A DNA stretch of 6,513 bases, from positions 2,589-9,101 of the forward strand of contig JALVWL010000172.1 of the NCBI GenBank assembly GCA_027034965.1, in the 5' to 3' direction. The position numbers and the translations under genes were made by a program. This document shows positions 1 to 6,217 of this stretch, one piece after another. The stretch's first letter is position 1, and every line of letters starts with the position of its first letter. Source of the stretch: Candidatus Omnitrophota bacterium (GTDB lineage Bacteria; Omnitrophota; Gorgyraeia; S143-82). The notes beneath the pieces were generated by a model. That model did not search any database and was not told the origin of the DNA. It worked only from the letters and a program-made list of their open reading frames with translations.

Positions 1-60
1 ATGAAGGATAAAACCACCATTTCGCATTGCTTCTTTAAACCAAAAAATCCACTGCCTCCA
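1..60. other. Unassigned left edge
   Basis: This short stretch lies beyond the hairpin. Minus-strand ATG codons at 20 and 27 are open to the edge but have no good ribosome site. A plus-strand frame from base 1 runs to a TAA at 100-102, but it crosses the heptamer repeats and is probably chance. I see no supportable gene. Confidence 0.3.
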
Positions 61-126
61 TTCTCCCTTCTCCGTTCTCCCTTCTTAACAATCAAGGATT
101 AAGAATGGAGCATGGAGAATGGAGGA
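61..126. repeat. Heptamer-built long hairpin, possible terminator of plus-strand transcription
   Basis: The left arm is four 7-base units, TTCTCCC, TTCTCCG, TTCTCCC, TTCTTAA (61-88). The right arm is four units in inverse order, TTAAGAA, TGGAGCA, TGGAGAA, TGGAGGA (99-126), with a 10-base loop. Unit pairs with unit over 28 positions, with about three mismatches and two G-U pairs. A run of six T follows on the plus strand (129-134), as in an intrinsic terminator. For operon transcripts coming the other way the nearest U-run is some 14 bases past the stem (42-47), so termination in that direction is less sure. Confidence 0.6.
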
Positions 127-170
127 AATTTTTTATTAAGAAAGGGAAATGTCTCGGTAAATAAAAATCC

Positions 171-202
171 TTCATGCTTCCTTCTCCCTTCTCCATCCTC
201 AA
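171..202. repeat. Second TTCTCCC-type heptamer cluster
   Basis: Units TTCTCCC (182-188), TTCTCCA (189-195) and TCCTCAA (196-202) follow in 7-base phase, preceded by a looser TTCATGC and TTCCTTC. They are the same family as the left arm of the hairpin at 61-126 and could pair with its right arm as an alternative fold. The cluster runs into copy A of the other repeat family at 205. Confidence 0.55.
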
Positions 203-204
203 AA

Positions 205-256
205 CTTGAGTTGTGGTTTTTAGTTTTTAGCTTTTAGTTTTTAGTTAATATTATTG
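205..256. repeat. Heptamer repeat array, copy A (downstream of the operon)
   Basis: Read on the minus strand this is CAATAATATT followed by 7-base units in strict phase: AACTAAA, AACTAAA, AGCTAAA, AACTAAA, AACCACA, ACTCAAG. It begins 10 bases after the stop of the macro-Nudix gene. It matches 48 of 52 bases of the copy at 6378-6429 in the same orientation, including the odd AACCACA unit in fifth place and the CAATAATATT end. No open gene and no clear terminator lie within it. The next seven bases (TTTTGAG on the minus strand) can pair with its last unit as a short hairpin. Confidence 0.85.
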
Positions 257-266
257 GATTATATCC

Positions 267-1223
267 TCAAACTTTTCTATCTCTCATAACTGCAGATACA
301 GCATCATTTATGATATCCCTGTGGTCAAAGGCGATTTTTTCCGGAAGAGAGTTAAGTTCAAACCACTGTCCCCTGGCTGCATCCGAGGCAGGCCGGACCT
401 CACCACTTGCCCAGCCAAGGAAGGCAATGGTCACTGTATGGAATCGCTCGTCCCTTTTTGGATCCGAATAGGCCTTTAATTGCCTGTAGTCCTTGTAGAT
501 GAGCCCTGTCTCTTCTTCTAATTCGCGTCTTACCGCCTCTTCCACTGTCTCACCATAGTCAACAAAGCCCCCTGGCAAGGCCCAGCCAAAAGGGGGATTT
601 TTCCTCTCTATCAAGACAATCCTGCTCGGCGACTCAAGGTCATCGAAGACAACCGCATCCACAGTCAAAAACGGCCCTTCAATAGATTTAAATTCAAGAT
701 GTTCTAGATAGCGATATGCCAAAACTCCTTCCTCAAAGTCTCTTTCTGAATAATATACGAAATATACCCTCTTCGGGGCACGATCTTCCATAATTGCCTT
801 AAATACCTCCTGGGCCATTATCTTCGATACCAGGGCCACATCCAGCCCCCCTACCCCTGCCCCCAAGGCAGGAAAGGCCACCTCAGAGATCCCTTTTTCA
901 CTGCAGAGCTCCAGGACCGCACGAGTGCACCTGCGGACTATATCGTAGTCTGTGTTAAAGTCCATACCCATCGTGGCCGTATGAATCACATACTTGGAGG
1001 GAAGTCTGCCTGCAGAGGTGATAATTGCCTCACCAATCTCTATTGGAGCAAGCGCCCTGGCCTGGTCCTCTATCTCCTTTCCTCCCTTCCTCTTTATGGC
1101 ACCTGCAACCCCTCCACCCATAAGCATCATATTATTGGCGGCATTAACGATTGCCTCAACCTCCAGGGCAGTTATATCAGCCCTGACAAACTCAATAATC
1201 GTATCCCTTATCTGCAGCCTCAT
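267..1223 (-). CDS. Macro domain-Nudix hydrolase fusion (probable ADP-ribose processing enzyme)
   Basis: A 318-residue two-domain protein. Residues 1 to about 175 form a macro domain: the ADIT loop (15-18), VNAANN (26-31), GGGVAGAIKRKGG (36-48) and the phosphate loop PALGAGVGG (118-126). Macro domains bind ADP-ribose, and many remove it from proteins or deacetylate O-acetyl-ADP-ribose. Residues about 185-318 form a Nudix hydrolase with a perfect Nudix box at 219-241 (G219, E225, R233-E234, E237-E238, G240). After it comes YSDPKRDERFH (252-262), a pattern I associate with ADP-ribose pyrophosphatases, which split ADP-ribose to AMP and ribose 5-phosphate. Both halves thus point to one ligand. 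The ATG overlaps the EIIA stop, and GGAGGT lies 6 bases upstream, within the end of the EIIA gene. It is the last gene of the block. Its stop is followed 10 bases later by a heptamer repeat array. Cytosolic; no signal peptide. Confidence 0.92.
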   Translation of the reverse strand: MRLQIRDTIIEFVRADITALEVEAIVNAANNMMLMGGGVAGAIKRKGGKEIEDQARALAPIEIGEAIITSAGRLPSKYVIHTATMGMDFNTDYDIVRRCTRAVLELCSEKGISEVAFPALGAGVGGLDVALVSKIMAQEVFKAIMEDRAPKRVYFVYYSERDFEEGVLAYRYLEHLEFKSIEGPFLTVDAVVFDDLESPSRIVLIERKNPPFGWALPGGFVDYGETVEEAVRRELEEETGLIYKDYRQLKAYSDPKRDERFHTVTIAFLGWASGEVRPASDAARGQWFELNSLPEKIAFDHRDIINDAVSAVMRDRKV

Positions 1224-1681
1224 GCCTTGACCTCCAGGTCCTGGAATATCCTCAAGACCTCCTCTGCAGTTGATGCAGCCATTATCTTCTCTCGTACGCT
1301 CTCTCTTTTTAATATCCTCATTATGTGTCCTACTATTTCAAGATACGTGTCTATCTTCTCCTTGGGCACTGCGATAAAAAACACCAATTTGGCTGGCCTG
1401 CCATCAGGACAACCAAAATCAAGGCCCACCCCTAATCTGAAAAAACAGATAATAATATCATTTACCCCATTAGAACGGGCATGGGGCAGTGCAATGCCGT
1501 TCTCAAGGCCCGTGCCCCCCTTTGCCTCCCTCTCATATAGGTCTCGTTGCAGTTCTTCTATATCAATCACCGAAGGACAATCCGCCAACTTCTCAAATAA
1601 AAAACCAAACAAGGCCTCCTTGGAATCAAAGGCCCTGTCCAAAAACACACAATCTTCTTTTAGATATTCCAGGATATTCAT
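1220..1681 (-). CDS. Stand-alone PTS EIIA domain protein (fructose/nitrogen-type, PtsN-like)
   Basis: A 153-residue EIIA domain of the fructose/Ntr type. The domain accepts phosphate on a histidine, from HPr or NPr, and either passes it to a sugar permease or acts as a regulator. Seen: the opening MNILEYLKEDCVFLD, the ENGIALPHARS motif (60-70) with the phospho-accepting His67, and the C-terminal half with VFFIAVPKEKIDTYLEIVGH (101-120). Length matches single-domain PtsN proteins. No EIIB, EIIC, HPr or enzyme I gene is nearby, so a regulatory role is more likely than sugar transport. Two starts compete: a GTG at 1687 and this ATG at 1681. Both have only a weak GAGA-type ribosome site, and spacing (8 bases) favours the ATG. 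The gene lies 15 bases after the hemerythrin stop, and its TGA overlaps the next ATG (ATGA). Confidence 0.9.
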   Translation of the reverse strand: MNILEYLKEDCVFLDRAFDSKEALFGFLFEKLADCPSVIDIEELQRDLYEREAKGGTGLENGIALPHARSNGVNDIIICFFRLGVGLDFGCPDGRPAKLVFFIAVPKEKIDTYLEIVGHIMRILKRESVREKIMAASTAEEVLRIFQDLEVKA

Positions 1682-1696
1682 AACCACAGTCTCAGG

Positions 1697-2104
1697 TTAT
1701 ACCAATCCCTTTTCATTAAAAAATGGACCATATTTTTTGTCACTGCCCAGGATATGTCTTCTGAGCCAATCCGTTAAGAAGTTCATAATATCAACCGACA
1801 ATAAGATCTTGCCAGCCTCAAAACCCTTTTGGAACTCCTGGACCTTTCTGACAAAGTCATTATGCTCCTGTATATGGGCAAGCTTCTCCGGATAATTGTA
1901 CATCTCAAAATACTTCTCCTCTGTAGAAAAGTGATATGCGGTATAATCCATCAATTCCTTTATAATGCCTCCGAGGACCTCTTTTCCCTTTCTCTCGGCC
2001 ATCGCGGTATGGAGTTTATTAATCAATTCAACCAATTTCCTGTGCTGGTCATCGATCTCCTTCACGTTAACAGAAAACTCATCTGACCAATTCATAAAGG
2101 CCAT
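1697..2104 (-). CDS. Bacteriohemerythrin (non-heme di-iron O2-binding protein)
   Basis: A 135-residue single-domain hemerythrin, a soluble four-helix bundle that binds O2 at a di-iron site. In bacteria it serves in O2 delivery, scavenging or sensing. All seven expected iron ligands are present with correct spacing: His21 (DDQHRKL), His58 and Glu62 (YHFSTEE), His77 and His81 (HIQEH), His117 and Asp122 (RRHILGSD). The N-terminal WSDEFSVNVKEIDDQH is the standard family opening. Longer readings start at 2173 or 2119. I prefer the ATG at 2104 because GAGGGGG lies 6 bases upstream, and because the protein then has the family's usual length and N-terminus. The TGA of the OsmC gene is 11 bases upstream and forms part of the ribosome site, so translation is probably coupled. 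No signalling domain is attached, so a carrier or scavenger role is favoured over chemosensing. This is inference. Confidence 0.95.
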   Translation of the reverse strand: MAFMNWSDEFSVNVKEIDDQHRKLVELINKLHTAMAERKGKEVLGGIIKELMDYTAYHFSTEEKYFEMYNYPEKLAHIQEHNDFVRKVQEFQKGFEAGKILLSVDIMNFLTDWLRRHILGSDKKYGPFFNEKGLV

Positions 2105-2115
2105 AGTCCACCCCC

Positions 2116-2508
2116 TCATTTTAAAGAAAATACCATCTGCGGCATCTCCTCCATATGCCGCTTTACTGCACACAATTGCATAGACCTGACAATTGCATCC
2201 CTGTACTTTTCGGGAAATCCAGCCGGCAGTGTCAATACAAATTCCATCTTATCATAGAGGCGCTTATCCCTATTCCATTCACACCTCAACTCCAGGGCCA
2301 AACCCTTTGTCTCTATCCCCCTCTTCTCACAGAAGTTTAGGGCATATACCCCTGCACAGGCTGCCAAAGAGGCAAGAAAGTAATCAAAGGGTTCGGGTGC
2401 AGAACCCTGGCCTCCGCCTTGAGGTGATTGATCCGTCTTTATGACAAATCCGTCTACCTCCACGTCTATCCTCTTTTCCCCTTGAAAGGATACCTTTAGC
2501 TCCTTCAT
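2116..2508 (-). CDS. OsmC/Ohr-family thiol protein
   Basis: A 130-residue protein of the OsmC/Ohr fold. Characterised members reduce organic hydroperoxides with two cysteines, using lipoyl or other thiol donors. Seen: N-terminal strands, a glycine-rich loop GGGQGSAPEPFDYFLASLAA (31-50), then the buried helix with Cys51, and a second conserved-type cysteine at 113 in MQLCAVKRHME (110-120). Cys51 and Cys113 sit where the peroxidatic and resolving cysteines of the family lie; Cys60 and Cys76 are extra. The APEPFDYFLASLAAC pattern is common to the broad OsmC group rather than to true Ohr, so peroxidase activity is likely but its substrate is not fixed. The ATG at 2508 has AGGAG 7 bases upstream. 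The stop overlaps an alternative hemerythrin start (ATGA at 2116-2119), and the preferred hemerythrin start is 11 bases further on. Confidence 0.9.
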   Translation of the reverse strand: MKELKVSFQGEKRIDVEVDGFVIKTDQSPQGGGQGSAPEPFDYFLASLAACAGVYALNFCEKRGIETKGLALELRCEWNRDKRLYDKMEFVLTLPAGFPEKYRDAIVRSMQLCAVKRHMEEMPQMVFSLK

Positions 2509-2532
2509 CTCTCACTCCTATCCGAACCTGCC

Positions 2533-2561
2533 ATCTTAATCCAATTACAGAAAAAATTCAA
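2533..2561 (-). promoter_or_regulatory. Possible internal promoter before the OsmC gene
   Basis: On the minus strand TTGAAT (2556-2561) and TAAGAT (2533-2538) are separated by 17 bases, each matching 4 of 6 positions of the sigma-70 consensus. A start about 7 bases beyond would leave a leader of some 17 bases holding the AGGAG ribosome site. This is the only gap in the block long enough for a promoter, so the last four genes could be expressed apart from hflKC. The match is only moderate. Confidence 0.28.
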
Positions 2562-2574
2562 CCAACTCTTTTCC

Positions 2575-3540
2575 CTACTGACCTGGCTTATCCAGTGCCT
2601 CTTTATCCTCCATCAAAAACCTGAAAAACGGGGTTGTAGTATTTAGAATAATGGTGGTATTTGAATCCACGACCTCCTTATACGCATCGAGGGACCTGGT
2701 GAACTCAAAGAAATCAACGCCCTTCTTATAGGCATCGGCATATATCTTTAAGGCCTGGGCCTCGGCCTTTCCCTTGATTATCTGGGCATCCTTATAGGCC
2801 TTTGACATTATCTGTTTCAGCTCTTTTTCTGTCTGGCCCTCTATCTTTGCCTGTTCACCGCGCCCTTGAGAACGATACTCCTCGGCTGCTCGTTTCCTCT
2901 CAGCAATCATCCTATCGTAGACCTTTCTCCTTACCTCCTTTACATAGTTCACCCTCTTTATCTGCACATCAATCAATTCTATCCCAAGGTCCTTGACCAT
3001 CTGACTGGCATGCGCGAATATCTGCTGCCTTATCTTCTCCCTTCCCTTGCCTATCTTCTCCTTCAAGCCCACCTGTATAGTATCTGCCTTGTTCTGATTA
3101 CCTGAGAACTGCTCGACAATACGATTACTTGTCCTTACAATCTCTATAAGTCGGCTGCTGTTGACTGCATCGCGCACCGCTGCATCGATTATATCGTCGA
3201 GGCGGGCCTGGGCCCCTAGCTCATCTCTCACCGAACGGAAGAATACAAGGGGATCCTTAATACGCCAGCGGGCAGTGGTATCCACCCATATAAACCTTTT
3301 GTCCTTCGTCGGTATCTGATTGGCATCTCCATCCCACTCCAGGATCCTCTTATCAAAGTAATTGGCCTTCTGGATAAATGGCAATTTAAAATACAGGCCT
3401 GCCTTGGTAATCGGGCTCCCCACAGGACGACCAAACTGAGTAATTATTACCTGCTGGGTCTCATCAACTATATATGCAGAGGAACCCACTACCAGTAATG
3501 CGGCTATCAAAATCACTATTCCAAATACAATAAATCTCAT
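2575..3540 (-). CDS. hflC: HflC, SPFH/prohibitin-family partner of HflK
   Basis: A 321-residue SPFH protein, second half of the HflKC pair. Seen: an N-terminal membrane segment (3-23), then VDETQQVIITQFGRPVG (25-41). The HflC-typical run is at 64-95, with ILEWDGD, QIPTKDKR and WVDTTARWRIKD. RMIAERKRAAEEYRSQGRGE (210-229) leads into a charged helix, and the C-terminus has TTIILNTTTPFFRFL (295-309). A longer reading exists, with an ATG at 3564 inside hflK. I prefer the ATG at 3540 because AAGGAGG lies 6 bases upstream of it, and because the membrane segment then begins at the third residue, as in other HflC proteins. That ribosome site overlaps the hflK stop codon (TAAGGAGG), which suggests coupled translation of the two partners in equal amounts. 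The next gene follows after 66 bases. Confidence 0.94.
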   Translation of the reverse strand: MRFIVFGIVILIAALLVVGSSAYIVDETQQVIITQFGRPVGSPITKAGLYFKLPFIQKANYFDKRILEWDGDANQIPTKDKRFIWVDTTARWRIKDPLVFFRSVRDELGAQARLDDIIDAAVRDAVNSSRLIEIVRTSNRIVEQFSGNQNKADTIQVGLKEKIGKGREKIRQQIFAHASQMVKDLGIELIDVQIKRVNYVKEVRRKVYDRMIAERKRAAEEYRSQGRGEQAKIEGQTEKELKQIMSKAYKDAQIIKGKAEAQALKIYADAYKKGVDFFEFTRSLDAYKEVVDSNTTIILNTTTPFFRFLMEDKEALDKPGQ

Positions 3541-3550
3541 CTTCCCCTCC

Positions 3551-4564
3551 TTATCTATCCACATCTGAACGCCTGAATAGATTACCTGAATTATTGCTCG
3601 GTGTTAGGTCCAACAGGGGCAGCAAGGCCCTTTGGTCTGTATCAATAATAAACTTCCTTCCTGCCTGCTCCAGTATCTCCTGCATCTTCTCTATATATAT
3701 GCGTTTCTTCGTGATCTCTTTTGCCTTCTTATATTCCTCTAGCACAGAGAGGAACCTCTCCGCATCACCTTTAGCCTTATTGACTATCTCTGCCGCATAA
3801 CCCTCGGCCTCCTGGACTATCTTTTCAGCCTCTCCCCTTGCACGAGGTATCTTCTTATTATAGACCTCCCAGGCCTCGTTTATCATCCGTTCCTTTTCCT
3901 GCTTTGCGGCATTCACTTCATTGAATGCAGGTTTGACCTTATTAGGCGGATCCACATCCTGGAGGAGGACCTTTGTAACCAGTATACCCATATTATACTT
4001 ATCGAGTATCTCCTGCAGCCTCTCCTTGACAAGGTTGTTTATCTCAAGCCTCTTTACAAAGACCTCATCAAAGGTATAATCACCCACCACCTCGCGCATC
4101 ACTGCCTCTGATACATCGCGTAAATTCTTGCGCTTGTTCCGGACATTGAATAAAAACGCAACCGGATCCTTTATCTTAAACTGGACAACCCAGGTAATAT
4201 CCACCACATTCAGGTCCCCGGTAAGCACGAGTGATTCTTCATCATAATTACCAGGGGCATAGACGGTCCGCACACCAGGACGCACTGTCCTGAATCCAAA
4301 CTCCTCCTTAAAGATGTAGTCCACAAGGACCTTGGTTGCCTTCTCTATCGGCTGGGGCCACTTAAAGTGCAGACCAGGATGGTCAATCCTTGTAAACTTT
4401 CCGAAGCGCTGCACAACCGCCACCTCATTGGGCTGGACTTCATACACGCAGGACTTGACTATCCACAATCCGATTACCGCCAATACAATGTACTTCCACC
4501 CGCTCCGCCCAAAAAACGGTCTGTGAACCCTATTGCCTTCACTATCAAACATCTCCACCTTCAT
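3551..4564 (-). CDS. hflK: HflK, SPFH/prohibitin-family membrane protein (FtsH protease modulator)
   Basis: A 337-residue SPFH/band-7 protein. In the known system HflK pairs with HflC in a large cage on the periplasmic side of the inner membrane and controls access of membrane substrates to the FtsH protease. Seen here: a short hydrophilic N-terminus, one membrane segment at about 25-41, then the HflK-type start of the SPFH domain, VQPNEVAVVQRFGK (43-56). It continues with LTGDLNVVDITWVVQFKIKD (114-133) and a charged, probably coiled-coil stretch rich in Ala, Glu and Lys at about 215-300. The polar tail ends at 337. The ATG at 4564 has an AAAGGGGG ribosome site 4 bases upstream. It lies between the acyl-CoA synthetase (18-base gap) and hflC (10-base gap), the usual hflK-hflC order. 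No ftsH gene is in the window. Assignment to HflK rather than a generic stomatin rests on these motifs and the adjacent hflC. Confidence 0.95.
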   Translation of the reverse strand: MKVEMFDSEGNRVHRPFFGRSGWKYIVLAVIGLWIVKSCVYEVQPNEVAVVQRFGKFTRIDHPGLHFKWPQPIEKATKVLVDYIFKEEFGFRTVRPGVRTVYAPGNYDEESLVLTGDLNVVDITWVVQFKIKDPVAFLFNVRNKRKNLRDVSEAVMREVVGDYTFDEVFVKRLEINNLVKERLQEILDKYNMGILVTKVLLQDVDPPNKVKPAFNEVNAAKQEKERMINEAWEVYNKKIPRARGEAEKIVQEAEGYAAEIVNKAKGDAERFLSVLEEYKKAKEITKKRIYIEKMQEILEQAGRKFIIDTDQRALLPLLDLTPSNNSGNLFRRSDVDR

Positions 4565-4582
4565 AAGGCCCCCTTTCTTTTA

Positions 4583-6127
4583 TCAGCCATTTTCTTTGTT
4601 CAGCATACTAATCAACCTATCCTTCTGGACCTTCCTCAAGCTGTTTTTGGGAAGCTCATCCAGAAAGACAACCCTGCTTGGAACCTTGTAATCGGCCAGT
4701 TTTGACCTCAAGTATCCCAAGATCTCACGGCCAGTCAATTCCATCCCCTTTTTCAAGACAACAAATGCCACGGGTATCTCGCCCTTTGTCCTGTGCTTCA
4801 GACCCACAACCGCGCTCTCCTTTACCTCTCTAAGAGAATTTATTGCATCCTCTATCTCCTTTGGATATACATTCAGTCCCCTTACGATTATCATCTCCTT
4901 CTTCCTGCCGACGATATATAAGTAGCCGTCCCTATCCTTATGCCCAAGGTCACCAGTATGCAGCCATCCATTCTTAAGGACTGCCTTTGTCTCAAGGAGC
5001 CTCTTATAATAGCCAAGCATAACATTTGGTCCCTTCACCAATATCTCTCCCACCCGACCTTCAGGACATTCCTGGCCCTTTTCATCTACGATCTTGACCT
5101 CTACATCCGCAACCGGCAGACCAACCGAACCGTGTCTGGGGGCATTTATGGGATTAAGGGAGACGACAGGAGAGGCCTCAGTAAGCCCATAACCCTCCAG
5201 AAGAGGGATGCTGTACCTATCCTCAAACCTCTTTAAGACCTCCACGGGCAGTGCAGAAGACCCTGATATGGCAACCCTTACCGGAAACAGGAACCGTATC
5301 AGCCAGTTAGGCAGCCAGGCAGGCAGCCTGGCTTCGGCCATAAGCGAGAAGACCGGCGGAATCCCGACAAAGACCGTTGTCCTCTCCTTTATCATCTTGA
5401 AAAACATCTGCTTTATCCCCTTGGTTGCATCTATCAAGACAACCTTTGCCCCTACAGAGACAGGGACCAACAAACAGACCGTCACTGCAAAGGAATGGAA
5501 CAGAGGGAGAAAACAGGGGACAACGTCCTTCCTGGAAAATTCAAGGGCAAGGTTGCAGGAACGCACATTACTCAAGAGATTATAGTGGGAAAGCATAGCC
5601 CCCTTGGGCCTGCCAGTAGTACCCGAAGTGTATATTATAATAGCAGGCTGTTGCTCCTTCACCACGGCCTGGGGCGGAACCGGATATACCAGGGCCTTAT
5701 CCACTGCATTGCCGATATCCAATATATGCCTGAGCCTCTCGACCCTCTTCTTAAGCCCTGCGGCCATAACAAATTTTTCGCTAGTAGTAATAATCAATTC
5801 AGCATCGCTGTTCTTTACCACATAGGCCAGCTCCTCCTCCTTCCACATATAGTTGACCGGCACAGCAACCCCGCCCAATCTCCATATAGCAAAATAGGCA
5901 CACACCATATAGGCGCTATTGGGAAGGAATAAACAGACCTTCGAACCCGGACCAATCCCCAGAGAATTCAACAAACCTGAAAAACGCTCGACAAACGAGA
6001 GGAAATCTCTATAAGAAAACCTAACAGCCCCTTCGACCAGAAATACCCTATTCTTGTGGTTCGCTGCCGAAAACTCCAGCAGACCATAAAGGTCATTATA
6101 GATTACACCTCTTATATCTACTCCCAT
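4583..6127 (-). CDS. AMP-forming acyl-CoA synthetase (probable long- or medium-chain fatty acid-CoA ligase)
   Basis: A 514-residue member of the ANL adenylating superfamily. Such enzymes activate a carboxylic acid with ATP to an acyl-AMP and pass it to CoA. Seen in the protein: the phosphate-binding motif YTSGTTGRPKG (166-176), GYGLTEASP (312-320), and the hinge region 387-413 with HTGDLG and GRKKEMI. The C-terminal catalytic-lysine motif LPKNSLRK puts the lysine at 499; the glycine usual before this lysine is Arg498. Length is normal for FadD-like ligases. Fatty acid is the best guess for substrate from overall resemblance, but the chain length cannot be read from sequence. The ATG at 6127 is the furthest upstream start, because an in-frame TAA lies 9 bases before it; its ribosome site is weak. 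It is the first gene of the block, with hflK 18 bases downstream. Related acids or an acyl-ACP partner are alternatives. Confidence 0.93.
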   Translation of the reverse strand: MGVDIRGVIYNDLYGLLEFSAANHKNRVFLVEGAVRFSYRDFLSFVERFSGLLNSLGIGPGSKVCLFLPNSAYMVCAYFAIWRLGGVAVPVNYMWKEEELAYVVKNSDAELIITTSEKFVMAAGLKKRVERLRHILDIGNAVDKALVYPVPPQAVVKEQQPAIIIYTSGTTGRPKGAMLSHYNLLSNVRSCNLALEFSRKDVVPCFLPLFHSFAVTVCLLVPVSVGAKVVLIDATKGIKQMFFKMIKERTTVFVGIPPVFSLMAEARLPAWLPNWLIRFLFPVRVAISGSSALPVEVLKRFEDRYSIPLLEGYGLTEASPVVSLNPINAPRHGSVGLPVADVEVKIVDEKGQECPEGRVGEILVKGPNVMLGYYKRLLETKAVLKNGWLHTGDLGHKDRDGYLYIVGRKKEMIIVRGLNVYPKEIEDAINSLREVKESAVVGLKHRTKGEIPVAFVVLKKGMELTGREILGYLRSKLADYKVPSRVVFLDELPKNSLRKVQKDRLISMLNKENG

Positions 6128-6144
6128 AATTCCAGATTATCCAT
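6118..6144 (-). other. Eight-codon mini reading frame overlapping the synthetase start
   Basis: On the minus strand an ATG at 6144 opens MDNLELWE and stops at TAG (6118-6120), 7 to 10 bases inside the synthetase gene in another frame. It has a fair ribosome site, AAAGGA, 5 bases upstream, better than that of the synthetase itself. It could deliver ribosomes to the overlapping start by coupling. It may equally be chance. Confidence 0.2.
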
Positions 6145-6167
6145 TAGAATCCTTTACCTTCCATCGC

Positions 6168-6179
6168 TTGGTTAATCAA
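6168..6179. promoter_or_regulatory. Short palindrome, possible operator
   Basis: A 12-base near-palindrome of form TTG-N-TTAA-N-CAA, just downstream of the candidate promoter and about 40 bases before the synthetase start. A repressor site here would suit control of a fatty acid activation gene. It is short and AT-rich, and I do not recognise it as a known regulator's site. Confidence 0.15.
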
Positions 6180-6188
6180 ACCCCTCTT

Positions 6189-6217
6189 TTCTTATCTAAA
6201 TAAAACTCAAAAGTCAA
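6189..6217 (-). promoter_or_regulatory. Possible operon promoter before the acyl-CoA synthetase
   Basis: On the minus strand TTGACT (6212-6217) has a good -35 match. Seventeen bases on lies TAAGAA (6189-6194), a poor -10 match. The -35 hexamer is part of the heptamer array L, so the match may be chance in AT-rich repeat DNA. The placement, about 60 bases before the first gene, is right for the operon promoter, but a different sigma factor or a more distant start is equally possible. Confidence 0.2.

Noticed and set aside
1..102. A 33-codon plus-strand frame starting at base 1
   Set aside because: Two thirds of it is the heptamer repeat and hairpin sequence, and nothing upstream is visible to support a start.
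205..256. A possible CRISPR array or tRNA cluster in the repeats
   Set aside because: The units are 7 bases long, contiguous and degenerate, with no spacers of constant length, and no tRNA-like fold is present. No cas gene is in the window.
981..1895. A 304-codon open frame on the plus strand
   Set aside because: It runs antisense across the macro-Nudix, EIIA and hemerythrin genes, all of which have clear family motifs. It has no recognisable domain and an unusual composition rich in Ser, Pro and Leu, as expected of an antisense shadow.
2509..2574. An intrinsic terminator between hflC and the OsmC gene
   Set aside because: A run of six T occurs on the minus strand, but no GC-rich stem precedes it.
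3228..3434. A 68-codon minus-strand frame within hflC
   Set aside because: It is a shifted frame of the hflC coding sequence with no ribosome site and no homology I recognise. The hflC frame is intact across it, so it is not a frameshift fragment.
5495..5932. A 145-codon plus-strand frame inside the synthetase gene
   Set aside because: It lies opposite the strongly conserved core of the acyl-CoA synthetase, and its protein shows no family features.
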